From Sphingobacterium zeae (GTDB taxonomy: Bacteria; Bacteroidota; Bacteroidia; Sphingobacteriales; Sphingobacteriaceae): a stretch of DNA of 64,000 nucleotides. The translations under genes were made by a program, and so were the position numbers. Shown piece by piece: positions 53,055-62,496 of the stretch (the first letter of the stretch is position 1; each line of letters starts with the position of its first letter). Under the pieces are notes generated by a model. That model was not told the origin of the DNA, made no database searches, and was given only the letters and a program-made list of their open reading frames with translations. The DNA is taken from the NCBI RefSeq assembly GCF_030818895.1, contig NZ_JAUTBA010000001.1, positions 1,116,001 to 1,180,000 of the forward strand. The letters run 5' to 3'.

Positions 53055-54044
53055 ATGAATAATTTTTGCACCCTATTTAACTCACTGTATCTTTCAAGGG
53101 GATTGGCCATGTACCGCTCGCTTGAAAAATGTGCGAGGAACTTTCATCTTTATATTTTTGCATTTGATGATGAGTGCTACAGTATATTGACAAGATTACA
53201 ACTCGCCAAAGCAACTATTATTCCACTGTCGGATTTTGAAGATGAGCAATTATTTGCCATAAAACCGACCCGTACAGCAGGCGAATATTGCTGGACTTGT
53301 ACGCCTTCAATTATTTTATATAGCATTCGAAAGTTTGGTTTATCCAATTGTACTTATCTGGATGCCGATTTATTTTTCTATGCTGATCCTATCGTTTTAA
53401 TAGAGGAGGCTAAAGGTGCGTCTGTAATTATCACACCACACCGCTATACGCCAATGTATGAAGACAGTGAATCTGGAGGAACTTATTGCGTACAGTTTGT
53501 CTACTTTAAAAACTCAGCTGAGGGCATAGCAGTGTTGGAGTGGTGGCGTGCAGCTTGTATAGAATGGTGCTATAATCGCAGAGAGCCGGGCCGTTTTGGC
53601 GATCAAAAATACCTAGATCTATGGACGACAATGTTTACAGGTATACATGTCCTGGAGCATTTGGGTGGAGGGGTAGCCCCTTGGAATGTTCAACAATATG
53701 ATTTCGAACGAAAAATAGGTCAGATTTGGGGTAAAGAACTAGCTAGTCAACAATTATTTCCTGTGATATTCTATCACTTTCATGCCTTAAAATATGCGGA
53801 CAAAAACTCCTTCATACCCGCAGGCACTTATGTAATGACCGATAACGACATAGAATTACTTTACAAACCTTACATAAGAACATTAGTAAGTGCAGGAAGA
53901 GAGATAAAATCATTGTCAAATACTGTTGTTTCGCATGAAATCAAGGAAATTCCACGTATCAGAACTTCGCTTCGCCGCATGTTTAAATTATATGTATTTG
54001 GCAAATTCAGAGAATACTATCATCAATCCTATTTTTTAAGATAA
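53055..54044 (+). CDS. Glycosyltransferase (GT8-like, DxD motif)
   Basis: A 329-residue GT-A fold protein. It starts MNNFCTLFNSLYLSRGLAMY, has the metal-binding DADLFFYADP at ~103-112, a substrate segment GRFGDQKYLDLWTT and HLGGGVAPWNV. The architecture resembles retaining transferases near family 8. The C-terminal basic stretch (RTSLRRMFKLYVF) may contact the membrane. It overlaps the FdtA-like gene by 1 base (TAATG), placing it in the amino-sugar operon, so it probably transfers a sugar made by, or adjacent to, the FdtA/FdtB products. Confidence 0.82.
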   Translation: MNNFCTLFNSLYLSRGLAMYRSLEKCARNFHLYIFAFDDECYSILTRLQLAKATIIPLSDFEDEQLFAIKPTRTAGEYCWTCTPSIILYSIRKFGLSNCTYLDADLFFYADPIVLIEEAKGASVIITPHRYTPMYEDSESGGTYCVQFVYFKNSAEGIAVLEWWRAACIEWCYNRREPGRFGDQKYLDLWTTMFTGIHVLEHLGGGVAPWNVQQYDFERKIGQIWGKELASQQLFPVIFYHFHALKYADKNSFIPAGTYVMTDNDIELLYKPYIRTLVSAGREIKSLSNTVVSHEIKEIPRIRTSLRRMFKLYVFGKFREYYHQSYFLR

Positions 54045-54445
54045 TGGCTTACCAAATTGATCTAAAAACATTCACCGATGATCGAGGGCATCTAACGGTG
54101 ATCGAAAAAGTAATTCCTTTTGATGTGAAACGCATATTCTATATTTATGGCGTAGACGGATCTATCCGAGGCGGACATCGGCATCATCAAACGATACAGG
54201 CTGCGATTTGCCTGAAAGGAAGTTGTGCTATTTATAACCAGGACGGAATTAATGAGCGCGTTTTTGAACTGCATTCGCCAGATCAATGCCTGATTTTGGA
54301 ACCCAAAGACTGGCATCAGATGTTTGATTTTTCGGAAGATGCAATCCTTATGGTGCTCGCCTCCGAGTATTTTGATTCAACAGATTATATTTACGAACCC
54401 TATTTTATACATGATCGCTTACGAGAGCCTACAGCAAGTCAATAG
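54044..54445 (+). CDS. fdtA: dTDP-6-deoxy-hex-4-ulose 3,4-ketoisomerase (FdtA/QdtA-like, WxcM-type cupin)
   Basis: A 133-residue cupin. The [10 protein letters not shown] motif at ~43-52 carries the metal/catalytic histidines of the FdtA/QdtA family. The start [20 protein letters not shown] is also diagnostic. It isomerises dTDP-4-keto-6-deoxyglucose to the 3-keto form, the step before 3-amination. FdtA gives galacto and QdtA gluco products; which one applies here cannot be decided. It overlaps the downstream aminotransferase gene by 35 bp. Confidence 0.87.
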   Translation: MAYQIDLKTFTDDRGHLTVIEKVIPFDVKRIFYIYGVDGSIRGGHRHHQTIQAAICLKGSCAIYNQDGINERVFELHSPDQCLILEPKDWHQMFDFSEDAILMVLASEYFDSTDYIYEPYFIHDRLREPTASQ

Positions 54446-55499
54446 GGAATTTATGGAGGAATATACCAATATTTTCCAGAGCGTATTGCATGGAGGCTGG
54501 TATATTTTGGGAAAAGAAGTTGGGGAATTTGAGCAATCGTTTGCTAACTATTGTGGCGTTGAGCATTGTATCGGAGTAGCATCGGGGTTGGACGCGCTGG
54601 TTTTGTCGCTACGTTATTTTGGTTTTAATCCGGGGGATGAAGTGATCGTTCCTGCTAACACCTACATCGCGTCGATACTCGCTATTATGCAAGTTGGACT
54701 AAAACCTGTTCTTGTGGAGCCTGATTTAAATACGTATAATATAGATCCAAAAAAAATAGAGTCAGCTATAACAGTGCGAACTAGAGCTATTCTTGTTGTG
54801 CATCTTTATGGAAAGATGTGTGATATGGATCCCATTTTACTGCTTGCGGAACAATATGATTTAAAAGTTGTTGAGGATTGTGCGCAAGCGCATGGGGCTA
54901 TTTACAAAGGACTAAAGGCCGGCTCATTTGGCGATTTTGGTGCATTCAGTTTTTATCCAACAAAGAATTTAGGTGCTTTAGGAGATGCGGGAGCTATCAC
55001 TTGTAAAGATCAGGAATTAAATAAATCTATTCGTACTTTAAGGAATTATGGTTCTTCAGCTAAATATGTCTTTGATGAAGTGGGTTACAACTCCCGGCTT
55101 GATGAGTTACAGGCAGGTTTCCTTTCTGTAAAGTTGAAATATTTAGACGACATTACTACTCATAAGCAGAAGCTAGCTGCAATTTACCGAAATGAATTAA
55201 AGACTGATTTTACACTTCCAACTTTACAGGTTGGTTTTGAGGATGTTTACCATATTTTTGCTATACGTCATCCTGAACGAGATCGGCTCAAAAAGTATTT
55301 ACTAGATAACAACATTGGAACTGAAATTCATTATCCAATAGCTCCACACCAACAGAAAGCTATGAACGGAATTTTATCCGGAGCAAGCTATCCAATCTCA
55401 GAAGAAATTCATCGAACAGTACTAAGCCTTCCTATTTCCTACGGCCATACAGAGGAGGATATTAATAGGGTGATTGAGGTAATGAATAAGTTTTCCTAA
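54411..55499 (+). CDS. fdtB: DegT/DnrJ/EryC1/StrS-family sugar aminotransferase (FdtB/QdtB-like)
   Basis: A 362-residue PLP aminotransferase. The PLP lysine is K185 in [32 protein letters not shown] and [12 protein letters not shown] are the other family marks. Together with FdtA it makes dTDP-3-amino-3,6-dideoxyhexose (Fuc3N or Qui3N). I chose ATG 54411 ([14 protein letters not shown]) inside the fdtA 3' end, because upstream residues in this frame do not match. An acetyltransferase for the next step is not in the window. Its 3' end overlaps the convergent gene by 38 bp. Confidence 0.9.
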   Translation: MIAYESLQQVNREFMEEYTNIFQSVLHGGWYILGKEVGEFEQSFANYCGVEHCIGVASGLDALVLSLRYFGFNPGDEVIVPANTYIASILAIMQVGLKPVLVEPDLNTYNIDPKKIESAITVRTRAILVVHLYGKMCDMDPILLLAEQYDLKVVEDCAQAHGAIYKGLKAGSFGDFGAFSFYPTKNLGALGDAGAITCKDQELNKSIRTLRNYGSSAKYVFDEVGYNSRLDELQAGFLSVKLKYLDDITTHKQKLAAIYRNELKTDFTLPTLQVGFEDVYHIFAIRHPERDRLKKYLLDNNIGTEIHYPIAPHQQKAMNGILSGASYPISEEIHRTVLSLPISYGHTEEDINRVIEVMNKFS

Positions 55500-56433
55500 A
55501 GTTTTTTATGATTAATTTATTCAGGGATCTTATCAATGGAATTTTTTCCAAGAAAAAAAATAAAGCAATACGTCTTTTGTTGGCTGTGACCTCTTTAAGA
55601 TTAATATCTTGCCATATTTCGAATGTTGCATAATGTAAACCTAAGACCTCTAAAAAATCGAGGTCTTTTGTATTTGGTAGAGTACCCAAAATCATGCTGC
55701 CATTTCTAGTTGTATTTAATAATTCCGAAGGAGAGTTTCTTAAGCGAAAATCGTCGGGGTAGGTTGAATTAAGAAAATTACCGTATGTTTCATATTCCGA
55801 GAATCCCGAAAGTGCCATGTCTTTTGTGGCTATATTTTCAAGGATATAATACGGCCAAGCCTGCTCTCCTGCTTTTTTGTTGATCTCAAGTAACATGTTT
55901 TGCATCAGCTTTGTTTGGACCATAAAATGTTCAGATATAAAAGAGTAATTGACTGTTTTAGTCAGACCAAGTATATGTTCCAATGTTTCAAAATACGGGG
56001 TGTGATTTTCTTCACTCTTGTGGATAAGGACTTTATCTTCCTTATCAAAGAAATCAATTGGTTTTAATGGGATGGTATCTGCGTCCCATATCAAATAATG
56101 GTCACTTTGAATAATTTTGGAAATTTCCATTTTTAAAAACTGTTGGAAATACCAACCTGCACGATCACCATTATCTATTTTTTGTTTTAGGAAGGTGGTT
56201 ATAGATTGAAAATTGAATCGATCGAACAATTCATTTTCGTTAATAAGGACTAAGTTGGTTAGACTGGGCGCCTGAAATTTTTCGAAATGACAAGGGTTTG
56301 TTATGACATAGATTTGTTGCGCCTGAAAAAATCGCCCGACCTGATTGATCACTATTTTTGCAATTTCGATGTGTTGTGGGCCGACGCAGATGACAATATC
56401 GTAGTTTGGTTTATTTGCAAATGATCGCATCAC
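55462..56433 (-). CDS. DUF6492-like glycosyltransferase
   Basis: A 323-residue protein with a GT-A-like N-terminal half. [19 protein letters not shown] starts the nucleotide-sugar fold, and [15 protein letters not shown] has the DxD metal motif. It resembles DUF6492, a predicted sugar transferase family. The C-terminus is basic and amphipathic ([22 protein letters not shown] residues). It lies downstream of the fucosyltransferase gene on the same strand, separated by 17 bp, so it is part of a three-gene minus-strand unit. Its 3' end overlaps fdtB convergently. Confidence 0.75.
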   Translation of the reverse strand: MMRSFANKPNYDIVICVGPQHIEIAKIVINQVGRFFQAQQIYVITNPCHFEKFQAPSLTNLVLINENELFDRFNFQSITTFLKQKIDNGDRAGWYFQQFLKMEISKIIQSDHYLIWDADTIPLKPIDFFDKEDKVLIHKSEENHTPYFETLEHILGLTKTVNYSFISEHFMVQTKLMQNMLLEINKKAGEQAWPYYILENIATKDMALSGFSEYETYGNFLNSTYPDDFRLRNSPSELLNTTRNGSMILGTLPNTKDLDFLEVLGLHYATFEIWQDINLKEVTANKRRIALFFFLEKIPLIRSLNKLIIKNFRKTYSLPQSPY

Positions 56434-56450
56434 TGGTGAATCTAGATGAG

Positions 56451-57308
56451 TTAAAATGTAACAAAAGTCGGTAAAATCAATCCCGTCGTATCTATCGTGG
56501 CATCATTAATCCATTTTTTTGGTGATACCACAACTTTGTCTGGATCATCGTTTAACCAAGCACCCCACCAACTAAAGCTGCTATTTGCAATAATATGGTG
56601 CTTACACAACGACATTAATTGTAGATCTCTAAAGCTATTGGAACCTACGTTTTGCTCAACAAAGATCATATTTAAATTTTTAAATGTAGATTTACACCAA
56701 CCTATATCATTAGAAAATACAATAAATAGAGGGGATTCTTGTGTTTCAAGCATATACTGTATGCTCTTTTCATAATATTCTTCTGTACAGATATCTTTAA
56801 ATAATGGTTCCTGCAGATAATCTCCTCTACGAACATGTAGTGATACCGCATTTTTTTGCTGTATCAAATGCTGTATACGTATATTTTCAGTGTCATTAAA
56901 TGGAGGGAATGTAAGATTCTGACGAAGAAGCGATGCTACTTGATTAATATAGTCAATATGTTGCCAGTATCCCCAATAGTATCGGCTTTTTTTATCTTCA
57001 AAAATTTGCTTCGAAAAGGAAAAAGGAGCCGTTTCTTCAAGAAATATGTGTTTTGTGTTGAATAATCGCTTTAATTTTCTCCATAACCATTTGTTATTGT
57101 TTCTAGTATAAATATTCGTTTCAAATGTGCTTAGCTGTGGGAGGTTGATATTAAATATCGCCTCCAATTCGAAGCCGTTATGTAAATCATAGTCTTCAAA
57201 ATCTGTTAAATCGGCTTTTACCTGCTTAAACTTTTGTTGCAATGCCAAAAAGAAAGCATACTGAAATAGCTGATTGCCCAAGCCGCCCAAAAATTTAACG
57301 ATCTTCAT
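56451..57308 (-). CDS. Alpha-1,2-fucosyltransferase (GT11)
   Basis: A 285-residue GT11-type transferase. The start MKIVKFLGGLGNQLFQYAFF is the GGLGNQxFQ-A GDP-binding signature, and VSLHVRRGDYL at ~155-165 is the H-x-R-R-G-D-Y motif shared by alpha-1,2- and alpha-1,6-fucosyltransferases. ANSSFSWWGAWL near the end is the third conserved motif. It transfers L-fucose or a related deoxyhexose to a surface glycan. It overlaps the upstream GT2 gene by 4 bp (ATGA). Confidence 0.93.
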   Translation of the reverse strand: MKIVKFLGGLGNQLFQYAFFLALQQKFKQVKADLTDFEDYDLHNGFELEAIFNINLPQLSTFETNIYTRNNNKWLWRKLKRLFNTKHIFLEETAPFSFSKQIFEDKKSRYYWGYWQHIDYINQVASLLRQNLTFPPFNDTENIRIQHLIQQKNAVSLHVRRGDYLQEPLFKDICTEEYYEKSIQYMLETQESPLFIVFSNDIGWCKSTFKNLNMIFVEQNVGSNSFRDLQLMSLCKHHIIANSSFSWWGAWLNDDPDKVVVSPKKWINDATIDTTGLILPTFVTF

Positions 57309-58315
57309 TTCTGTTTTTTTAGTATGTTTTTAATTGAACGCTTAAACACTCTTCGAAATTGCTTAAACGTTATGTGGCCCCAGCTAAAAAAAGGCTTGGA
57401 AAAAAATAAAATAACCGTATTTCTACCGCCGTTTTTCATAATCACATCATACCATTTCTCAAATATAAACTTCTTAACTTCTATTGAACGCTCAGTTTCT
57501 GGGATAACACGATCAAATAGTTGAATATAGAAATCTTTGTAATCGTCGATTGTAATATCTGACCATTCAAAGGGATGGGTTAGCATTTTTTGATATTTAA
57601 GCGCGGATGGGAGACCAAGTATCTTTAAAATAGCGCCTTTAATCGGCATAATTTGATTTTCTAATTCAACCGCATATTTTTTTGAAATACCTTGCGGATG
57701 TTCTCGGTATAATAGAAAGTATTCATTAATATTTAGCACGGGATATTTCGTCGAAATACGAAAGAATAAATCATAATCTTCTGACAATGGAATCCTGTAG
57801 CCACCAAACTCTCTGAAAACACTACTTTTCATCATAACGGAAGAATGGGCGAAACTATTGCCAAAAAATAAAAGAATTGGTAATAGTTTTGGATTTGTTT
57901 CTACATTGTAAGTAGCACCGGTTAAATTTCCATCTGAATCAATAATGCGAGCATGAGTACCTATAAGTGCTAAATGAGGGTTTTCATCGAATTTGTCGAC
58001 CAAGCTCGCTAATCTGTTTGGAACGGCAATGTCATCACTGTCCATAATAGCGATGAATTCTCCCCTGGCTTCCGTTAATGCCCTATTTCGAGAGATAACA
58101 ACCCCTTTATTTGTCGTATTGTTGAGTACGCTTATCCTGTTGTCTTTAAATTTTTCAATTTCCCTTAATGTATTGTCTGTTGAAGCATCGTTGATTATAA
58201 GTAGTTCAAATTGCGTATAACTTTGATTTAAGATACTTTGTATGGCTTCGCCAATATATTTTTCTGTATTAAACGCTGTCATTAATACAGTCACTCGTGG
58301 GGAAGATGAAATCAT
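57305..58315 (-). CDS. Glycosyltransferase family 2
   Basis: A 336-residue GT2. VTVLMTAFNTEKYIGEAIQS starts the fold, LIINDASTDNTLREIEK binds the nucleotide, and MDSDDIAVPNRLASLV has the DxD-like DSDD. The region around LSEDYDLFFRI is the ED catalytic motif. The C-terminal portion is basic and probably contacts the membrane. It is the first gene of the minus-strand trio (GT2, fucosyltransferase, DUF6492-like) and diverges from the next GT2 across a 300-bp gap. Confidence 0.93.
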   Translation of the reverse strand: MISSSPRVTVLMTAFNTEKYIGEAIQSILNQSYTQFELLIINDASTDNTLREIEKFKDNRISVLNNTTNKGVVISRNRALTEARGEFIAIMDSDDIAVPNRLASLVDKFDENPHLALIGTHARIIDSDGNLTGATYNVETNPKLLPILLFFGNSFAHSSVMMKSSVFREFGGYRIPLSEDYDLFFRISTKYPVLNINEYFLLYREHPQGISKKYAVELENQIMPIKGAILKILGLPSALKYQKMLTHPFEWSDITIDDYKDFYIQLFDRVIPETERSIEVKKFIFEKWYDVIMKNGGRNTVILFFSKPFFSWGHITFKQFRRVFKRSIKNILKKQK

Positions 58316-58615
58316 TATAAAAAGTGCTGTTTTATTCTAAATGAACGGATATTTATCTCGAATTGCTACCCTATGGGTAAAATGAAATTTAATTTGAACA
58401 AAAGTAGTTAAACTTTTGTAATGTGATATATTGATAAGGCATTACATTATAAAAAGTTGAAAGAAAAAGGTGCATTCAGGGAAAAAGTAAGATGTTTTTT
58501 TGGATAAAGCCCCTTATTAAATGTATTTAAATATCTATTTTTACTTAAGTTTGAAAGAGTAGTTTGGACTGAATATGTATAACTGCTGAATATAGTTTAT
58601 CAAAATGTAATTAAT
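58316..58615. other. 300-bp divergent promoter region between two GT2 genes
   Basis: AT-rich, with a small perfect palindrome TACCCTATGGGTA at 58367-58379 about 55 bp before the minus-strand gene. No gene recognised. Confidence 0.4.
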
Positions 58616-59662
58616 TTGGAAAGTTCTGATTTAGTAAGGGATAAGGAGATTGGTGTTTCCGTTGTTATGCCAGTTTTTAATGTGGATAAGTTTTTGGGCG
58701 AGGCGATTGAGAGCGTACTTAATCAAACTTTTGAAGACTTTGAATTAATTCTGGTAAATGATGGGAGTACAGATTCTTCTGCTGCAATTTGTAAGCGTTA
58801 TCTTGCCCTGCATGCACGAGTTAGATTTTTAGACCAGCCGAATTTAGGCGTGTCGGCCGCAAGGAATCGCGGGATGGAAAATGCCGAAGGGAAATATATC
58901 TACTTTATGGATTCGGATGATACAATTGATAAAGATTTTTTGCGCAATTCGTATTGTATTGGAGAGAAAAGTGATGCTGATATTGTGGTGTTGGGAGAAT
59001 ATTACATAAACCGTTTGCCCGATCCTCCAGCTTTACCGGGATGGGCGATGCTGATTCGCAGAAATTTCATCAAAGACAATCCCATCGTATGCTTCCCCAA
59101 TGACATCCAGCCGTGTGAGGATGGTTTATTTTCTCATCAGTTGTTAGCATTGACGAACCGCATCGGATCGACAGCCGATGCATTATATTTTTATCGGAAA
59201 CATGATGAACAGAATCATCAGGCAATAAATAAACAAGCAGATAAACTCTTAAAGCAAATTCCGCAGTGGTTTGCCGTGTTGGAAAACTTTTATACGCATT
59301 ATAGTCTATATCTGAATAAAAGTCTTCATTTGGCGAGATTTCTTGAGCACGAACCTTTTGAGTTCAGGTATTTAGGGATGCCTTTAAATTTAAAACAAAA
59401 GGAATACCTATTTCATACGATTCACAAATATTTTGATAGTCATGTAAATCCATATCTTTCGGCTATGGATTATAAGAAATTAAGTGTTCCTTTTCAGTTA
59501 TTTTTACAAAGTAAAAGCAGCATCGAATTTGACGATAGATATCGAGAGTACTGTAACAAAACAGCTATTAGGAGAAAAATAGTGCTTTTTGCGGCAAAAT
59601 TTATTCCTTTTTCTTCGTTGCGCCGGCGTGTGCGTCAAAAAATTAATGCAAGATTGAGATGA
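58616..59662 (+). CDS. Glycosyltransferase family 2, TTG start
   Basis: A 348-residue GT2: VSVVMPVFNVDKFLGEAIES, LILVNDGSTDSSAAICK and YFMDSDDTIDKDF mark the GT-A fold, with PCEDGLFSHQL as the ED motif. No ATG or GTG lies in frame before the first strand, so the TTG at 58616 is the likely start; starting at the first in-frame ATG would remove the nucleotide-binding strand. The C-terminus is basic (RRRVRQKINARLR). Its stop overlaps the next GT4 gene (ATGA). Confidence 0.88.
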   Translation: MESSDLVRDKEIGVSVVMPVFNVDKFLGEAIESVLNQTFEDFELILVNDGSTDSSAAICKRYLALHARVRFLDQPNLGVSAARNRGMENAEGKYIYFMDSDDTIDKDFLRNSYCIGEKSDADIVVLGEYYINRLPDPPALPGWAMLIRRNFIKDNPIVCFPNDIQPCEDGLFSHQLLALTNRIGSTADALYFYRKHDEQNHQAINKQADKLLKQIPQWFAVLENFYTHYSLYLNKSLHLARFLEHEPFEFRYLGMPLNLKQKEYLFHTIHKYFDSHVNPYLSAMDYKKLSVPFQLFLQSKSSIEFDDRYREYCNKTAIRRKIVLFAAKFIPFSSLRRRVRQKINARLR

Positions 59663-60897
59663 GGATTTTAATTGTTCAGCATGCAAATTTTATCAATGGC
59701 TCAGGAGGAACGGAGAAAATATGCTCGTTTTTGGCAAATACATTCGAAGCGGGTGGTCATGAAGTCATCATTGGTACGAATGAAAAAATAGCGGGCAAAC
59801 CAGTTTTTCCGCTTTCCGAAAATATTGAAGTCAAAAATATTTATAGTGAAAATGATGGTCAAATAAAATTTTTGCCAATTTATAATTACCTAGGTAAAAA
59901 TCCTCTAAGGTGGTTGAGCTTTAAACTAGAGAAAAAATTCGCTAAAGCCAAAAACAGGAAAATTATTCAGGATACTGGAGGTGAGGAAAAGCTATATTTT
60001 CATAATCTGTCTGCCAGAGCTGTGCAATGGAAAAAGTATATAGATGGAATCAGCCCCGATGTGATTATTACAATGTCTATCGGCTCTTTATTGGAGATCA
60101 CCTATAATAATGAATATGATATTCCAATTATTAATTCGACAAACGGTCGCCCTGATTACGATTATAGCGATATACTTTGGTATAGGCCCGACTATGAAAT
60201 GAAATTATTGGAAGCGGCCTATAGGCATTTATCCGGCATTCAGGTATTATTCGAAAGTTATCGGAGTTATATTCCGAAAAGCTTTACAGGCAAGGTTTTT
60301 GTTATTTCTAATCCTATTAATGGTTCAGATAATACGCACTTTCCATCAAATCAAAAGGATAGGCATAAGGTGACTCATGTAGGTACACTTAATGTAAGCT
60401 GCAAACAACAAGATCTTGCGATAGATGTTTTTAATGCTTTGGCGGCTTCAAAACCAAATTGGATTTTGGAATTTTGGGGTGAAGGAAAAGATTTTAAACT
60501 TTTAAAGAAGAAAATAAAATCGTTAAAACTTGAGAACCGTGTGTTTTTGAGAGGGTTTACAGATGATCCAATTCGTCACATGAAAGAAGCAGATATTTTT
60601 ATTTTTCCAAGTAAATACGAAGGATTTGGGCTGGCACTAGCTGAAGCGATGTCCGTTGGTCTGCCCTGTTTAGGCCTGGCATCCTGTTCGGGTGTAAATG
60701 AATTGATTTTACACAAAAAAACAGGTTATCTAGCCGATAATAATGAACAACTGCAGGCATACCTGTCTGAACTGATGGATAATGAGGTGGAGCGAAATGC
60801 GATTGGAGGCGCGGGAAAAGAGTTTATCCTTGAAAAATGTTCGCATTCTTTAATTGAAAGACAATGGATCGATTTGGTCGATAATTTTAAACAATAA
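59659..60897 (+). CDS. Glycosyltransferase family 4
   Basis: A 412-residue GT-B transferase. MRILIVQHANFINGSGGTEK with the glycine-rich loop starts the acceptor domain, and the donor domain has THVGTLNVSCKQQDLAIDVF and the E-x7-E region FPSKYEGFGLALAEAMSVGL. The substrate is unknown; GT4 enzymes often add mannose, glucose or GlcNAc to lipid-linked chains. It overlaps the GT2 gene by 4 bp, so both act in one unit. A short reading frame follows after 14 bp. Confidence 0.93.
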   Translation: MRILIVQHANFINGSGGTEKICSFLANTFEAGGHEVIIGTNEKIAGKPVFPLSENIEVKNIYSENDGQIKFLPIYNYLGKNPLRWLSFKLEKKFAKAKNRKIIQDTGGEEKLYFHNLSARAVQWKKYIDGISPDVIITMSIGSLLEITYNNEYDIPIINSTNGRPDYDYSDILWYRPDYEMKLLEAAYRHLSGIQVLFESYRSYIPKSFTGKVFVISNPINGSDNTHFPSNQKDRHKVTHVGTLNVSCKQQDLAIDVFNALAASKPNWILEFWGEGKDFKLLKKKIKSLKLENRVFLRGFTDDPIRHMKEADIFIFPSKYEGFGLALAEAMSVGLPCLGLASCSGVNELILHKKTGYLADNNEQLQAYLSELMDNEVERNAIGGAGKEFILEKCSHSLIERQWIDLVDNFKQ

Positions 60898-61214
60898 AAA
60901 CAGGGGTATAAATGAGAAAACAAATATGGGCTTCGCGAGCTTTAGGTGGTTATGATTTATTTAAATGTTTGATTCTTATTGTTGCGTTTTCTGGCTTATT
61001 TTCGTTAATAAAAATACTGTCTAGATGACTGTAATTGAAAGGCGTTAAACGTTTACTATGTTTAGCGTGCTTTATATAATTTCTTCAAGATTTACTTATC
61101 GACATTATTTCTAATTGATTGGGTCATGGTAAATAAAGAAATTAGTTTAATAATAATTGTATTAGATAAAAATCAACTGTCTATATAACGTATCGATTTT
61201 TAATTACATTTTAA
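60898..61214. other. 317-bp gap between two GT4 genes
   Basis: Apart from a possible 38-residue membrane peptide (60912-61028), the AT-rich stretch has no recognisable gene. The part just before 61215 is nearly all A and T, consistent with a promoter. Confidence 0.4.
60912..61028 (+). CDS. Possible 38-residue membrane peptide
   Basis: The frame reads MRKQIWASRALGGYDLFK and then a hydrophobic run (CLILIVAFSGLFSLIKIL) with a basic end. An AGGGGT stretch 5-10 bp upstream is a plausible ribosome site. It lies 14 bp after the GT4 gene. It could be a small membrane protein or the start of a broken gene; no family is recognised. Confidence 0.3.
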   Translation: MRKQIWASRALGGYDLFKCLILIVAFSGLFSLIKILSR

Positions 61215-62393
61215 ATGTCCAACAAGAAAAAGATCCTTTATTTTGTGCCAGATAATCCTTATCAGGGGCGAGCGGGCAATATCACTCGATTTACTCAGAT
61301 GCTTGATTATTTTAATCACAATAACCAAGAATTTACAGTTGACTATGTAACTGAGCGTCTCTGGGGAAATTGGGATGATGCCTCTATTGAAAAATTTAGA
61401 ATCGCTTATCCAACAATCAACTTTAAAATAATTGACCGTAAAGTTCCGCGGTCGACTTTTCTTCAGTACTTATTCAAATATAAAATACCGGAAGTATTGT
61501 TCAATTACTTTAGGCATAAAATAGATTTTACAACGTGGTATCTGAAGAAGAATTTCAGGTCGATTACGAAGGATGAAATATATGATTTTGTGATAATCAG
61601 CTATGTTCATTGGGGAAATCTGATCAAGGAGCTGAAAAATTACAATAAGGCGATTATTGACACGCACGATTTTATCACCGGCCAATACGCCACCTGCCAT
61701 AAGGGAAATCATTCGAGAATATCGGGTATCTTCAAGAACGAACTCAAGATTCTCAATCAATTTGATCAGATATGGACCTATTCGGTTGAGGAAAAATATA
61801 TTTTTGAGCAATTTACCAGTCGTTCAGTACTGCAGCTTCCCATTTCATTTAAGCAAAATGTTTTAGAAGGACAAGAAGACAGTACCTCTGCTAAACTTAT
61901 CTATATCGCCAGCGATAACCCTCATAATGTTAGAGGAGCGGATTGGTTCCTGCAAAATGCTTTACAATATATCGATGCCAATATAAAGATTGTTGTGATC
62001 GGTAAGATATGTGGGTATTTCCCAGATACCGAACAGATTGTAAAATTAGGAATGGTAGATGATCTAGATGCACAGTATCGAGATGCCAAAGTAGCAATAT
62101 GTCCGATGATCAGCGGTACCGGAATAAAAATCAAGGTTGTAGAAGCCTTGTCCTATGGCCTACCTGTCGTTACTAACCCGCGCGGAATAGATGGTTTATT
62201 TAATAAAAGACAGAATGGTTGTATCGTAACTCAGTCCGGGCAGGAATTTGCGTCAGCAATCAATCGCCTTTTTTTGGATGAACCTTATTATCATAAAATC
62301 CGTCAAGAAGGATTGGCATACTTTGCTGCTAACCACACAATTTCGCAAGAGGAAGAGTTTTTGAACGCAACGTTTTTATCCGGCCATCGATAA
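61215..62393 (+). CDS. Glycosyltransferase (GT4-like)
   Basis: A 392-residue GT-B protein. The N-terminal half begins MSNKKKILYFVPDNPYQGRA, and the later KAIIDTHDFITGQYAT is a conserved acceptor-side histidine region. The donor side has LIYIASDNPHNVRGADWFLQ, VAICPMISGTGIKIKVVEAL and GLPVVTNPRGIDGL. It is more divergent than its neighbours, nearer to the GT1/GT4 border group that includes the Glyco_trans_1_4 domain. Its place in the cluster is clear; its donor is unknown. Confidence 0.85.
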   Translation: MSNKKKILYFVPDNPYQGRAGNITRFTQMLDYFNHNNQEFTVDYVTERLWGNWDDASIEKFRIAYPTINFKIIDRKVPRSTFLQYLFKYKIPEVLFNYFRHKIDFTTWYLKKNFRSITKDEIYDFVIISYVHWGNLIKELKNYNKAIIDTHDFITGQYATCHKGNHSRISGIFKNELKILNQFDQIWTYSVEEKYIFEQFTSRSVLQLPISFKQNVLEGQEDSTSAKLIYIASDNPHNVRGADWFLQNALQYIDANIKIVVIGKICGYFPDTEQIVKLGMVDDLDAQYRDAKVAICPMISGTGIKIKVVEALSYGLPVVTNPRGIDGLFNKRQNGCIVTQSGQEFASAINRLFLDEPYYHKIRQEGLAYFAANHTISQEEEFLNATFLSGHR

Positions 62394-62496
62394 AATAGTT
62401 CAATAAGTAGACCCCGTCCCAGAATTTTAAATGATGATTTGGGATAAAAAATATGAAAAACAAATCGAACAGCCTATCTTTGGTTAACGATAACGA

